Shown here: positions 48,201-57,304 of the stretch, piece by piece
Position numbering within the stretch: the stretch's first letter is position 1
Layout of the letters: each line of letters begins with the position of its first letter
Origin: Shewanella yunxiaonensis
GTDB taxonomy: Bacteria > Pseudomonadota > Gammaproteobacteria > Enterobacterales > Shewanellaceae
Assembly (NCBI RefSeq): GCF_018223345.1
Contig: NZ_CP073587.1
Coordinates: 531,001 to 595,000, forward strand
Direction of reading: 5' to 3'
Length of the DNA: 64,000 bases
Translations under genes and position numbers: made by a program
The notes under the pieces: generated by a model
Database searches by the model: none
Seen by the model: the letters and a program-made list of their open reading frames with translations, nothing else
Told to the model about the DNA's origin: nothing

Positions 48201-48470
48201 ATGAAAGTCAGCGTAGTGTATGCCTTGCCAGCAGAGCAGGTGTGGTTGCCGGTACAAGTGGACGAAGATGCGACACTGTTATCCGCGATTGAGGCTTCTG
48301 GGATTCTAGCGATGTTTCCGGCAATCAAGCTCGATCGGCAGAAAGTGGGAGTATTTGGCAAAATCAGCGCTCTGGATGCGTCATTGAAAGATGGCGATCG
48401 GGTAGAAATCTACCGGGCGATCACCTGGCAGGCGCCAGATGATGATGACGAAGACGACGATGACGATTGA
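48201..48470 (+). CDS. rnfH: RnfH-family protein
   Basis: An 89-residue ubiquitin-fold protein (RnfH/UPF0125): VSVVYALPAEQVWLPVQVDEDATLLSAIEASGI, then KVGVFGKISALDASLKDGDRVEIYRAI. The C-terminus is a run of acidic residues (DDDDEDDDDD). RnfH is typical of Rnf operons tied to nitrogen fixation, where it may help assemble the complex. Last gene of the operon; a NifA-type site for the next gene follows the stop codon directly. Confidence 0.88.
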   Translation: MKVSVVYALPAEQVWLPVQVDEDATLLSAIEASGILAMFPAIKLDRQKVGVFGKISALDASLKDGDRVEIYRAITWQAPDDDDEDDDDD

Positions 48471-48471
48471 T

Positions 48472-48487
48472 TGTCAGCTTTGTGACA
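48472..48487. promoter_or_regulatory. NifA binding site upstream of flavodoxin gene
   Basis: TGTCAGCTTTGTGACA fits TGT-N10-ACA (outer TTGTCA/TGACAA), 63 bp upstream of the -24 element. Confidence 0.7.
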
Positions 48488-48549
48488 ATTTGTCAGTCGT
48501 GAGTGCCATGTTGTTTAATAAAAATCAATTAAATTCAAAATGATATATG

Positions 48550-48565
48550 AGGAATGCGAATTGCA
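48550..48565 (+). promoter_or_regulatory. Sigma54 promoter of flavodoxin gene
   Basis: AGGAATGCGAATTGCA has GG-N10-GC spacing and a good -12 (TTGCA), 40 bp before the start. Confidence 0.6.
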
Positions 48566-48604
48566 CTGTCATCGCTGAATCCATTTTTTCGCAAGGGGTG
48601 AATG

Positions 48605-49144
48605 ATGTCAAAAGTCGGAATTTTTTTTGGTACTGATACCGGTAGTACCCGTAAAATCGCTAAGCAGATTTACTCACTGCTCGGTGATGGTGTTGCCGCC
48701 AAACCGCTCAATATCAACCGAGTGGATGATGCGGCAATCTTTGATGAATATGACTGCCTGATCTTGGGTACCCCGACTTTGGGTGAAGGTCAGTTGCCAG
48801 GCCTATCAGCAGAATGTCAGGAAGCCAGTTGGGAAGAGTTTATGCCTAACTTTGATGAACTGGACCTGTCAGGTAAAAAGGTAGCGCTGTTCGGTCTGGG
48901 CGATCAGGTTAACTATCCGGATGAATTTGTCGATGCTCTGGGCGAATTATACGACTGTGTGGTTGAATGTGGCGCCGACGTCGTCGGCAGCTGGCCGCTA
49001 GATGGCTATGAATTCAGCCAATCTGCCGCCGTGTTAGATGACCGGTTTGTCGGCTTGGTCATCGACAAGGATAATCAAGCCAGTCGCAGTGATGACCGGG
49101 TGGCAACCTGGGTAGCGCAACTTAAAACGGAATTAGGGTTATAA
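48605..49144 (+). CDS. nifF: Flavodoxin, NifF-type electron donor to nitrogenase
   Basis: A 179-residue long-chain flavodoxin. The FMN phosphate loop is FFGTDTGSTRKIAK near residue 8, followed by LGTPTLGEGQLPG near 57, LFGLGDQVNYPDEFVDA near 98 and GSWPLDGYEFSQSAAV near 128. A NifA site and sigma54 promoter, and its place after rnf, point to NifF: it would carry electrons from Rnf to the nitrogenase Fe protein. The second ATG (48605) is favoured over 48602 for spacing to AAGGGG. Confidence 0.88.
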   Translation: MSKVGIFFGTDTGSTRKIAKQIYSLLGDGVAAKPLNINRVDDAAIFDEYDCLILGTPTLGEGQLPGLSAECQEASWEEFMPNFDELDLSGKKVALFGLGDQVNYPDEFVDALGELYDCVVECGADVVGSWPLDGYEFSQSAAVLDDRFVGLVIDKDNQASRSDDRVATWVAQLKTELGL

Positions 49145-49145
49145 G

Positions 49146-49418
49146 CTAAAGTCCTGATTTGAGTTTTTTCATAAACAGTTTGAATTGTGGGCCGAACTCG
49201 CTAAATAGCGGATGTTTACGTTCGGCCAGCATCACTTCACTGAACAGTTTCAAACCAACAATAAAATTTTTCGTCTGTTCGTCGGTAAATCCCAGCTTGC
49301 CATCCACGCGTTCCAAAATCGCAAACATATCGTCATGGTTAATGGTTTCGAAACTCATTTGTTGTGTGGTGGTTTCGCCGTCGAGTTTTTCGACGGTGAT
49401 ACGGTATTGATGCGGCAT
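49146..49418 (-). CDS. DUF3861 family protein
   Basis: A 90-residue soluble protein: QYRITVEKLDGE...SFETINHDDMFAILERVDGKLGFTDEQTKNFIVGLKLFSEVMLAERKHPLF, matching DUF3861, function unknown. It converges with the flavodoxin gene one base away and is divergent from a MarR regulator, whose operator-like repeats lie in the shared promoter region, so it is a likely target of that regulator. Confidence 0.8.
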   Translation of the reverse strand: MPHQYRITVEKLDGETTTQQMSFETINHDDMFAILERVDGKLGFTDEQTKNFIVGLKLFSEVMLAERKHPLFSEFGPQFKLFMKKLKSGL

Positions 49419-49475
49419 GATTATGTGCTCCTGCGCTTAAAACCTGTGATTAGGCATTTTGTTTTGAGATGTTAG

Positions 49476-49516
49476 TTGATAAAATCAATTAAATCCCATT
49501 TAGTTGATAAAGTCAA
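49476..49516. promoter_or_regulatory. Two MarR-type operators
   Basis: TTGATAAAATCAA (49476-49488) and TTGATAAAGTCAA (49504-49516), both dyads within longer matching repeats, 28 bp apart. The second abuts the marR start, suggesting self-repression and control of the divergent DUF3861 gene. Confidence 0.6.
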
Positions 49517-49519
49517 TCA

Positions 49520-49942
49520 ATGAGTATTAATCAATCGTTATTTGCGGTACTGGACTCCTATAAAGCGGCGTTGCAGGAGACGTTTAATCAGGAGTTGCCG
49601 GAGTTGTCGCTGATGTATTTTCGGATGTTGCGTCAGGTTGGCTCTGGCTATGGCATTACACCACAGTTGGTGGCGCAGAAACTGCACCGCGACAAAGCTC
49701 AGGTGACGCGTTTGGCGGTAGAAATGGAGCAAAAGGAATTGCTGCAAAAATTGCCGCATCCGCAAGATCGTCGCAGTGTGCTGTTACAGCTGACGGCCAA
49801 AGGTGCCACGTTACTGGCACAGGCGGAAGCGCTGCAACAACAGGTTGCCGAACGGATGAGTACCGGGATTTCAGAAGCGCAGTTACAGTTAGTGGATGAG
49901 TGCTTGATGAAGATGCGAAATAACCTAAAAACACCGCGCTGA
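49520..49942 (+). CDS. MarR-family transcriptional regulator
   Basis: A 140-residue winged-helix regulator. The DNA-binding part shows GYGITPQLVAQKLHRDKAQVTRLAVEMEQKELLQKLPHPQDRRSVLLQLTAKG, the standard MarR helix-turn-helix and wing with DRR. It would bind the TTGATAAA dyads at its own start as a dimer and respond to an unknown ligand. No strong ribosome binding site is seen because operator 2 occupies that position. Confidence 0.9.
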   Translation: MSINQSLFAVLDSYKAALQETFNQELPELSLMYFRMLRQVGSGYGITPQLVAQKLHRDKAQVTRLAVEMEQKELLQKLPHPQDRRSVLLQLTAKGATLLAQAEALQQQVAERMSTGISEAQLQLVDECLMKMRNNLKTPR

Positions 49943-50136
49943 AACGACGGGACCTAACCGGTGATTTCATTGTTGTAGATGGAAACATTGTCCCAACTGC
50001 AAGAGTGAGTATGACAGGTCTCTCATTCTGAAGAAATGCGTTGTGAGTTTGGTTGAATTTTGTCAAAAGCCGACGACATTATAACCATTCAGAAGATCTT
50101 TTATACTCGCTGTAACTGTTGACAAGGATCGGGTCG

Positions 50137-52677
50137 ATGTCTCTCAGCCGGAAGGTTTTATTCGCGGTATTAGCGGTGTTTATTGTGGGATTTTTTATTC
50201 TGCAATACGCCAGCTATATCTTTATTCAGCAGGAATCTGAGCAAGAGTTACTGGATTCGGCTGAGCGGATCCGGGCAGTGCTGATGGCAACAAGGCGAGT
50301 TTATCATCATCAGTTCTTAGAAAGTGGTGTGCCGCTAAACGATAAAACCCTCGGCTTTTTACCTGCCCATGCCTTGGGACTGATCTCAAAAGATATTCCT
50401 AACTGGTTGAATTCCGGCTTTTCGTTCGACAATGTGTCAGACATTCCGCGTAATCCTGATCACGCCGCCGATGCGGTGGAACAGGCCGCAATAAAGTTTT
50501 TCAGGGCGCATCCTAATGAGCCACGCCGATTTGTGCCTTATATCAATGAGCAGGGAAAGCGTTTCTACCACTATGCGCGGCCTATCTGGATTGAACCCTA
50601 CTGTCTGAATTGCCATGGCAGCAAAGCTACCGCACCAGAAACCATTCGTGCGCACTATGACTCAGCTTATGATTACAACGTCGGCGATCTACGCGGTATC
50701 GTGAGTATTAAAATTCCCGGTTCTATTATTGAGCGTCGAGTTCAGCGTATTTTCAATATGCAGTTCTGGTGGGTTCTCGGTTCCGGCACTCTTTTGTTAC
50801 TGTGTATCTTTTTGTTAATTAAGCGCAATGTCATTCTGCCGATTACCCGTTTGCGAAGTGGTATCGACAGTCTCGGCAGCGATCTCAGTGGTCATTCGGT
50901 AGAGCCATTACCGGGTGAATTTAACCATATCGGTAAAGCGTTCAACCTGATGGTTGCCCGTATCAATGTCAAAGAAGCGGCGCTAAAAGACAGCGAATCG
51001 AAATTCCGCACCTTGGTGGCTGCTGCACAAGATGGCGTGTTACAAACCAATCAGTTTGGCGAAGTGATTTTCTGTAATCACGGCGCAGAAGCGATCTTCG
51101 GTTATCCAGAACCCGAGATTGTCGGCCAATCTTTATCCAAGTTGATCCCCAGTCGTTACCTACCGCAAAATTTTGCCGCGCAAGGACTGAAGCTCGGTCG
51201 TTCTGCAAGTTATGTCGGCCGCATCAGCGAAGTGATTGGTATGCACCGGGATGGCCATGAAATCCAGATTGAAATGGCGCTGAATAGCTGGCAACAACAG
51301 GGTGAGACCTATTATGTGGCGGTGATGCGAGACATCACTGAGCGTAAACTGGCGGAGGAGCGCATCCGTACCCTGGCCTTTTACGACCCGCTGACTGAAT
51401 TGCCAAATCGACGCTTATTATTGGAGCGCCTGAAAATTGCCCGCAGCAATAGCGTCCGCAGTGGCCGTTTTGGTGCCTTACTGTTGTTGGATCTGGATAA
51501 CTTTAAATTACTTAATGACACCCACGGCCACAGTGTGGGCGATCACTTGTTAGTGGCGATTGCGCATCGATTGCTTGAAGTGCTGCCCAAGCAGGATACC
51601 TTGGCCCGTATCGGTGGCGATGAATTCGTGATCCTGCTGGAAGGCTTGGCTACCAGTGAAGTAGAGGCGGTCGCCAAAGCACTGGCAACTGCCAACGAGA
51701 TCCGCATGCAGCTGCAGTATCCCTTTGATATTGAAGCTTCGTTAAATGGTTATTTGGCAACTGTCAGTATCGGTGTGTCGCTGTTTTGTGGCGATGGCAT
51801 CTCGGTGGACGAGATGATGAGTCATGCGGATATGGCGTTGAATAAGGCAAAGTTGAACGGCCGCAACAATATCCAGTGCTTTGATGCCAGTATTCAACGC
51901 CAGTTGTCACAGCGCAGTGAAATCGAAAATGCGTTAAAGCATGCGTTGCAGCAGCAGGAGTTCAGGCTGTTTTATCAACCACAGGTTGATGAACAGGGTC
52001 GTATTTTTGGGGTTGAGGCATTGCTTCGCTGGCAAAAAACACCTGATGAACTGATACCACCAGACCTGTTTATTCCCGTTGCCGAAGAGTCCGGCCTGAT
52101 CACTGAAATTGGCCTTTGGGTGTTAAAGCAAGCTTGCCAGCAACTGGTAATTTGGCAGCGGTCGTCACTCACCCAAGATATCTCGATTTCGGTGAATGTC
52201 AGCGCGCGCCAATTTTTACGCAGTAAATTCGCAGATGAGGTGCTGTCGGTATTGTCGGAAACCGGTGCCCGGGCTGACAGACTAAAACTGGAGCTCACGG
52301 AAAGTGCTGTGCTACAAGATGTGGAAGCCTCGAAACAGAAAATCTTGCAGCTAAAAGCGGCCGGATTAACCTTTTCGCTGGATGATTTCGGTACCGGATA
52401 TTCGTCACTGTCATATTTAAAACAACTGCCGGTGGATCAGGTCAAAATTGATCGTTCATTTGTCAAAGATGTCACCGAGGATGAAGGCGATTCTGCCATT
52501 GTGCAGGCCATTCTGGCGATGTGTAACACGCTCGCAATCGAAACCATCGCGGAGGGCGTAGAAACCCAGGCCCAACTGGAATTTTTGCAGCAGCATGACT
52601 GTTGCCGCTTCCAGGGCTACCTGTTTGGGCGCCCGGTGCCGATGAATGAACTGATGGATCGCTTTTTCAAAGTCTAG
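50137..52677 (+). CDS. Heme-binding HAMP-PAS-GGDEF-EAL sensor
   Basis: An 846-residue inner-membrane protein. A membrane helix (about 8-28), a periplasmic DUF3365-type domain (about 30-205) with one heme c site (CLNCHGS near 162), a second helix (about 208-230), HAMP, PAS (about 290-410), GGDEF (about 420-580, intact GGDEF) and EAL (about 595-846, intact EALLRW and DDFGTGYSS). It makes or breaks cyclic di-GMP in response to a periplasmic redox or ligand signal. The start is at ATG with AAGGATCGGG upstream. It stands alone. Confidence 0.9.
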   Translation: MSLSRKVLFAVLAVFIVGFFILQYASYIFIQQESEQELLDSAERIRAVLMATRRVYHHQFLESGVPLNDKTLGFLPAHALGLISKDIPNWLNSGFSFDNVSDIPRNPDHAADAVEQAAIKFFRAHPNEPRRFVPYINEQGKRFYHYARPIWIEPYCLNCHGSKATAPETIRAHYDSAYDYNVGDLRGIVSIKIPGSIIERRVQRIFNMQFWWVLGSGTLLLLCIFLLIKRNVILPITRLRSGIDSLGSDLSGHSVEPLPGEFNHIGKAFNLMVARINVKEAALKDSESKFRTLVAAAQDGVLQTNQFGEVIFCNHGAEAIFGYPEPEIVGQSLSKLIPSRYLPQNFAAQGLKLGRSASYVGRISEVIGMHRDGHEIQIEMALNSWQQQGETYYVAVMRDITERKLAEERIRTLAFYDPLTELPNRRLLLERLKIARSNSVRSGRFGALLLLDLDNFKLLNDTHGHSVGDHLLVAIAHRLLEVLPKQDTLARIGGDEFVILLEGLATSEVEAVAKALATANEIRMQLQYPFDIEASLNGYLATVSIGVSLFCGDGISVDEMMSHADMALNKAKLNGRNNIQCFDASIQRQLSQRSEIENALKHALQQQEFRLFYQPQVDEQGRIFGVEALLRWQKTPDELIPPDLFIPVAEESGLITEIGLWVLKQACQQLVIWQRSSLTQDISISVNVSARQFLRSKFADEVLSVLSETGARADRLKLELTESAVLQDVEASKQKILQLKAAGLTFSLDDFGTGYSSLSYLKQLPVDQVKIDRSFVKDVTEDEGDSAIVQAILAMCNTLAIETIAEGVETQAQLEFLQQHDCCRFQGYLFGRPVPMNELMDRFFKV

Positions 52678-52828
52678 TGCTGGCTTTGGGCTCTGTTAAT
52701 GGCGCATGGTGCCAGCTAGCTCCATGTCGGATAGGTCTCGCCATCCACTCTAAGGTTGCTGGTTGCAAGCCATCAGCTTCCGGCATAAGCTTTTGCTCTC
52801 AAATTTAATTGGTAACTGAGGGCTCTGG

Positions 52829-53536
52829 ATGACATCGGCCGGAAACGGATGGTGGCGGCAATTAAGACGTTGGCTTTGGCGTCTGCTGTTATTATGGCTG
52901 GGCTTGTCACTGCTGTCGGTATTACTACTGCGGTTTGTTAATCCTCCCTATTGGAGTTGGCGGTTGGCCCGCGCCATTGATCCCCCCGCCAAAATTAGTC
53001 AGATACGCCACGACTGGCGACCACTATCTGCTATCTCTCATAACTTGCAACTGGCGGTGATCGCCAGTGAAGATCAGCGCTTTCCTGAGCATTTCGGATT
53101 TGATTTTAAGCAGATAAATGATGCTATTGCGGATGCTCGTAAAGGGGATGGGCTGCGAGGTGCCAGCACTATCAGTCAGCAAACGGCGAAAAATCTGTTT
53201 ATGTGGCCATCGCGCAGTTTTTTACGTAAGGGGTTGGAAGCCTGGTTTACTGTATTGTTGGAACTGTGCTGGGACAAACAGCGGATCCTGGAGGTTTACC
53301 TCAATGTGGTTGAGTTTGGCCCCGGTATTTATGGTGCTGAAGCGGCGGCTGAGTATTACTTCCACAAGCCAGCGGCAAAGCTCAGCAGTTATCAGTCGGC
53401 TTTACTAGCGGCAATGTTACCAAACCCCTGGCATTATCGCATTGCGCCACCGTCACCCTACATGGAGCAACGCGCAGATTGGATCACTACCCAGATGCGA
53501 CAACTGGGACAAATCACCCTGCAAAAGCTGGACTGA
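52829..53536 (+). CDS. mtgA: Monofunctional peptidoglycan glycosyltransferase MtgA
   Basis: A 235-residue family GT51 enzyme that polymerises lipid II into glycan strands. It has one N-terminal membrane helix (about 17-36), then the GT51 motifs: VIASEDQRFPEHFGFD (catalytic Glu) near 78, RGASTISQQTAKNLFMWPSRS near 110, RKGLEAWFTVLLE, KQRILEVYLNVVEFGPGIYGAEAAAEYYF near 150. Length matches MtgA. A terminator hairpin follows. Confidence 0.94.
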   Translation: MTSAGNGWWRQLRRWLWRLLLLWLGLSLLSVLLLRFVNPPYWSWRLARAIDPPAKISQIRHDWRPLSAISHNLQLAVIASEDQRFPEHFGFDFKQINDAIADARKGDGLRGASTISQQTAKNLFMWPSRSFLRKGLEAWFTVLLELCWDKQRILEVYLNVVEFGPGIYGAEAAAEYYFHKPAAKLSSYQSALLAAMLPNPWHYRIAPPSPYMEQRADWITTQMRQLGQITLQKLD

Positions 53537-53552
53537 CAATTTAACCACAGTA

Positions 53553-53576
53553 AAAACCACCCTAGGGTGGTTTTTT
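53553..53576 (+). terminator. Intrinsic terminator after mtgA
   Basis: AACCACCC / GGGTGGTT stem around TA, with an A-run before and a T-run after; it can work in both directions. Confidence 0.8.
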
Positions 53577-53599
53577 GTGTTTAGGTGATGCTACCTGTA

Positions 53600-53875
53600 T
53601 TAAGGTGAGGTGCCCGTTAATAAGTCATCGCTGATAGTTTCGCCGTCTGCGCTAGTCCAGTCGATTCGGCTATAGGCGAAGTTGATACTGGTCTGTATTT
53701 CCGCAGGTGAAATAGCCAGACTGAAGCTGCTGGAAATTACTTGCTGTCCCAAGGTAATAGTGTCGTCCTGGGTTTTGTTTGAACGATCGTTATTGTCTTC
53801 AATCGTGATATTTCCAAGGTCAGCATCACTCATAAAGCACAACATCGGTTCTTGTAGCGGTGCCGTAATTGTCAT
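53600..53875 (-). CDS. Doubtful small protein or gene remnant
   Basis: A reading frame of 91 residues downstream of the glutathione transferase gene (MTITAPLQEPMLCFMSDADLG... ending DDLLTGTSP). It looks protein-like (alternating strands) and could be the end of an exported protein, but lacks a good ribosome binding site. The frame extends upstream into the glutathione transferase gene. It may be a remnant. Confidence 0.25.
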   Translation of the reverse strand: MTITAPLQEPMLCFMSDADLGNITIEDNNDRSNKTQDDTITLGQQVISSSFSLAISPAEIQTSINFAYSRIDWTSADGETISDDLLTGTSP

Positions 53876-53945
53876 CTCTGATACTGAATGTGCGAAAAAA
53901 TGCCAGAGGCAGCGACTTCTGGCAGTTACTGCCTCCCGGTGGGAA

Positions 53946-54614
53946 TTAACGGGTGACCATATGGCGAATACGTGCGGCTTTCTCCTCGGGAGTCTCAACA
54001 TTCGGTTGCGGTATCTGCATGCCGCGTTGTACCGCAGGACGCTGCGCAATTTGTGCCAGCCAGCGTTGCAAATGGGGCAGTCCGTCAATCGCTACACCAC
54101 TCCATTCATGAATATTGACCCAAGGCCAGGTGGCAATATCTGCGATACTGTAGTTTTCACCGGCCAGAAAACTATGCTGTGCTAACTGTTGATTGAGCAC
54201 TTCAAACAAACGGCGCCCTTCATTCTGGTAGCGTTCAATGGCTTCAGGGATTTTTTTCGGGAAATATCGATAAAAGACATTGGCCTGTCCCATCATTGGG
54301 CCAACGCCACTCATCTGGAACATCAGCCATTGCATGACTTGTGAGCGACCTTTGATATCGTTTGGCAGCAGTTTTCCGGTTTTTTCGGCCAGATAAATGA
54401 GAATGGCACCTGACTCAAACACCGCAAAATCATCGTTATCGTGGTCGATGATGGCGGGAATGCGGCCGTTGGGATTTATCTGGAGAAACTCCGGCCGTTT
54501 CTGATCTTTTGCAGCTAAATCAAGCGCGTGAACACGGTAATCCAGCCCCAATTCTTCCAGGGCAATCGAGATTTTGTGACCATTGGGCGTAGCTGCCGTA
54601 TATAACTCAATCAT
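53946..54614 (-). CDS. Glutathione S-transferase (YfcG/Ure2-like)
   Basis: A 222-residue cytosolic enzyme. The N-terminal thioredoxin-like domain begins [25 protein letters not shown], with the glutathione-binding [18 protein letters not shown] near 67; the helical C-terminal domain has [12 protein letters not shown] near 155. The TxNGxK..I pattern fits Ure2/YfcG-type disulfide-bond reductases. It lies 17 bp after a second glutathione transferase gene, in one operon facing a TetR regulator. Confidence 0.9.
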   Translation of the reverse strand: MIELYTAATPNGHKISIALEELGLDYRVHALDLAAKDQKRPEFLQINPNGRIPAIIDHDNDDFAVFESGAILIYLAEKTGKLLPNDIKGRSQVMQWLMFQMSGVGPMMGQANVFYRYFPKKIPEAIERYQNEGRRLFEVLNQQLAQHSFLAGENYSIADIATWPWVNIHEWSGVAIDGLPHLQRWLAQIAQRPAVQRGMQIPQPNVETPEEKAARIRHMVTR

Positions 54615-54631
54615 GTGAACTCCGCTTACGA

Positions 54632-55243
54632 TTATAAAAATGCATCATGCTGTTGTAATGCCTGATACCAACTGCTGAGGTGATGATATTCGCCGACGAT
54701 GGGCAGTTGCAGTCTGGTCTCACAGAAGGTGACAAACACATAAGCGCTGATATCGGCAATCGTCAGCGATTTTCCGGCCAGGTAATGATGTTCTTTAAGT
54801 TGTTGTTCCAATACGGGCAGAAATTCAGTCACTCGTTTTTTGCTTTCTTCCCCCCAGGCGCTGATGCAGGTTTCCCGATCACTATAGACACCAGAAAGAT
54901 TACGAAATGCCTGGAATGCCGGGATCAACCCTTGCCATTCTACGATGCGATTCCACATCTCCACCTGCGCTTTTTCCAGCGCGGTGCGGCCAAAGAGATA
55001 GCGTTGATTGGGCGTAATTTCGTCAAAGTAACGGCAGATCGCCACGCTTTCACACAGATGGGTATCGGCATCAATTTCCAGCAGTGGTACCTTCAGATTG
55101 ACACTCATCTGGCGATAAGCCTCGGACAGGTTTTCTCCACCACGAATATCAACAGTCACGCGCTCAACATCTACGCCAAGGGCTTTCAGAAAGATATTGA
55201 CCCGGCGACAGCTAGGGGTGGCGGCAACTTCATAGAGTTTCAT
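54632..55243 (-). CDS. Glutathione S-transferase family protein
   Basis: A 203-residue glutathione transferase: [28 protein letters not shown] at the start (Cys in place of the usual Ser or Tyr region), [14 protein letters not shown] near 68, and [14 protein letters not shown] near 155. The ATG at 55243 is preferred because the upstream reading needs TTG and AAGGA lies at fair distance. It is first of two glutathione transferase genes and divergent from a TetR regulator, probably its repressor. Confidence 0.88.
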   Translation of the reverse strand: MKLYEVAATPSCRRVNIFLKALGVDVERVTVDIRGGENLSEAYRQMSVNLKVPLLEIDADTHLCESVAICRYFDEITPNQRYLFGRTALEKAQVEMWNRIVEWQGLIPAFQAFRNLSGVYSDRETCISAWGEESKKRVTEFLPVLEQQLKEHHYLAGKSLTIADISAYVFVTFCETRLQLPIVGEYHHLSSWYQALQQHDAFL

Positions 55244-55263
55244 ACCAAGCAATCCTTTTTCAG

Positions 55264-55289
55264 AACGATCGTTTAGATTAGACTCTAAA
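55264..55289. promoter_or_regulatory. Operator-like dyads between glutathione transferase and tetR genes
   Basis: AACGATCGTT (55264-55273) overlaps TTTAGA-N6-TCTAAA (55272-55289), and AACGATC recurs near 55299. These are the likely binding sites of the TetR protein for both divergent promoters. Confidence 0.5.
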
Positions 55290-55331
55290 TAATATCGGAA
55301 CGATCAGTCAAGAATAACCTGAGGAAATGTT

Positions 55332-55907
55332 ATGGCACGCAGTTGTGGTTTTGACCGCGAACAAAAACTGGAGCAGGCGATGCAGCTGTTCTGGGAGAAA
55401 GGCTTTGCCAACACTTCTGTTGCTGATCTGGTGGCGCAGTTAGGAATTAACCGATTCAGCCTCTATAACAGTTTTGGTGACAAACAGGCGTTATATGAAG
55501 CAGCGTTGCAACACTATTTTATTAAGGTGAGCAACGCCCATCTGCAACCGTTATGGCAGGACGGTGCCGGATTGGCACAGATAGAAATGTTTCTGCGCCA
55601 GTTTGAACAGCGCCAGAAAGACAATCCGTTTGGCTGCTTTATTCAAAATGCCGTGGTGGAGCATGCCGGAAACCAGGCACGGGTAACTGCCCAAGGCGAG
55701 CAACTGTTCACTCAGGTCAAAGCGGCACTAAAGCAAGCATTAGCCAACGGACAGCAGCAAGGCGAAATCAGCCAGAGCATGACCGCCGATGCGCTGGCTT
55801 CATTGATTCTAGTGCAGATGCAGGGCATGCGGGTTTTGAGTAAAGCACAGCGGTATCAGGATATTGCGACGGCGGTTGATAGCCTGTTATGTATCCTGCG
55901 CCGCTGA
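55332..55907 (+). CDS. TetR-family transcriptional regulator
   Basis: A 191-residue repressor. N-terminal helix-turn-helix: ALQLFWEKGFANTSVADLVAQLGINRFSLYNSFGDKQALYEAAL-type pattern (Met for Ala at some sites), matching the TetR/NemR group. The C-terminal part carries one Cys (GCFIQNAVVEHA), which in some relatives senses electrophiles. Divergent glutathione transferase genes fit a role in electrophile or oxidant response. Confidence 0.9.
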   Translation: MARSCGFDREQKLEQAMQLFWEKGFANTSVADLVAQLGINRFSLYNSFGDKQALYEAALQHYFIKVSNAHLQPLWQDGAGLAQIEMFLRQFEQRQKDNPFGCFIQNAVVEHAGNQARVTAQGEQLFTQVKAALKQALANGQQQGEISQSMTADALASLILVQMQGMRVLSKAQRYQDIATAVDSLLCILRR

Positions 55908-55984
55908 TGGTGGTTGCGGCGACACTCATGCACCGACCATCGCTGCTTTAGCTTAACGCCAGCCGCTGACTCAACGGCTGAAAA

Positions 55985-57304
55985 TTACGATTCTGAGTCT
56001 GATTTCGTCGCTGCCAGATGAGCAAAGTCCGGACGCGGCAGGCGATCCAAAATGCGGTAAAGGTAAATCACTATCAACGTAAGCAATGCCGCGGTAGTGA
56101 ATAATGCCGGGCCGCCCCAATGATCCAAAATAATGCCGCCACCCAATGGCGCCAGTGCGAACCCAAAATCGTACGTGGACGCCGCACCAAAATAGGCGCC
56201 GCGCAGATGATCGGGTGCCAGGCGGTCGATGTGGACATTCATGGTTGGAAACAGAATCGTTTCGCCAAGACTCAATACGACAATCGCGCCAATCCAACCC
56301 CAGAACAGTTCTATGGGATTCAGTGCCAACCACAGCTGCGACAGTAATAGCAGCAACAGCCCGATCTGGATCCGTCGTGTCAGCGGGTAAGATGCCAGTA
56401 GTTTCAGCAATACAAACTGCGACGTAATAATCACACAAGCGTTAGTAAAGATAATGCCGGAGATCAGCGCTAACAGTTGTGGTGCCTTGGCCCTGGTCAG
56501 GTACTGGATCAGTGAGCTGTCGGTCTGGGCATAAATAAACATACAGAGAATATTGGCGAGGATCAGGCATTGCAGCAGCCGGTCGGCCAATAATACTTTG
56601 AACGTCATGCGTAAGTTAACGGCGCTGTCGCTGGTGGTGTCAGCGGCGATTTTACGTACTAACCGTTGTTGACGAAATCCCCAGTGCAGCATGATCAACA
56701 ACAGCGCAAATGCTACCGCCGTAATGTAAAAGCTGGATTGCTGTCCGGTGAGTCCCAGCCATACACCTGCCATTGGACCCACCGCACAACCGGCATTGAC
56801 CATAAAATACAGCGATTGCATCGCCAGTTCGCGGGTTTGTGGGTCGTCAATAATATCGCCAATCGTGGCAGCGGTTAGCGGCCGCCAAAGTGATGTGGCA
56901 ATGGCGCACAATGTCATCACCACGACATAGCCTTTAACTGAATCCACGTGTGCCAGCAGTGAAAAAGAGATGATATACAGTACGCCAGTGAGATACATCA
57001 AGGTCTTGCGACCGATACGGTCTGATAGCGAACTACCAATAAAGCTGGTGAAAACGGAAATAATCGCCGCGTTGGACAATACCAGCCCGACCTGCGTTGC
57101 ACTCAGGGCAAACTTCTCATAGAGGATCACCGCTAAAAACGGCCACACCATGAAATAGCTGCCGCGGGTAAAAAAAGAACCCAATAACAACACCCACATT
57201 AGCGGTGGAAACTGTTTCACCCGCGAGAAAGAGACGTCGCTGTACACCTTGTTGCAACCTGGAATGTTAATAAAATGGAAATAAGTTGAGATTGTATCGA
57301 CCAC
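55985..57304 (-). CDS. Major facilitator superfamily transporter
   Basis: A 439-residue inner-membrane protein with about 12 helices. The loop 2-3 signature GSSLSDRIGRKTLMYLTG near residue 90 marks it as MFS; VGPMAGVWLG near 175 resembles motif C of drug/H+ antiporters. It is likely an efflux pump; substrate unknown. The reading starts at GTG, and the first 30 residues before the first helix are unusual, so a start further inside is possible. It converges with the tetR gene. Confidence 0.85.
   Translation of the reverse strand: MVDTISTYFHFINIPGCNKVYSDVSFSRVKQFPPLMWVLLLGSFFTRGSYFMVWPFLAVILYEKFALSATQVGLVLSNAAIISVFTSFIGSSLSDRIGRKTLMYLTGVLYIISFSLLAHVDSVKGYVVVMTLCAIATSLWRPLTAATIGDIIDDPQTRELAMQSLYFMVNAGCAVGPMAGVWLGLTGQQSSFYITAVAFALLLIMLHWGFRQQRLVRKIAADTTSDSAVNLRMTFKVLLADRLLQCLILANILCMFIYAQTDSSLIQYLTRAKAPQLLALISGIIFTNACVIITSQFVLLKLLASYPLTRRIQIGLLLLLLSQLWLALNPIELFWGWIGAIVVLSLGETILFPTMNVHIDRLAPDHLRGAYFGAASTYDFGFALAPLGGGIILDHWGGPALFTTAALLTLIVIYLYRILDRLPRPDFAHLAATKSDSES

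Noticed and set aside
36311..49144. Idea that the nif block is part of the tRNA-Leu island
   Set aside because: The island's right junction is at 29743, and 6.5 kb of ordinary genes separate it from nifQ; no second set of junctions was seen around the nif block.
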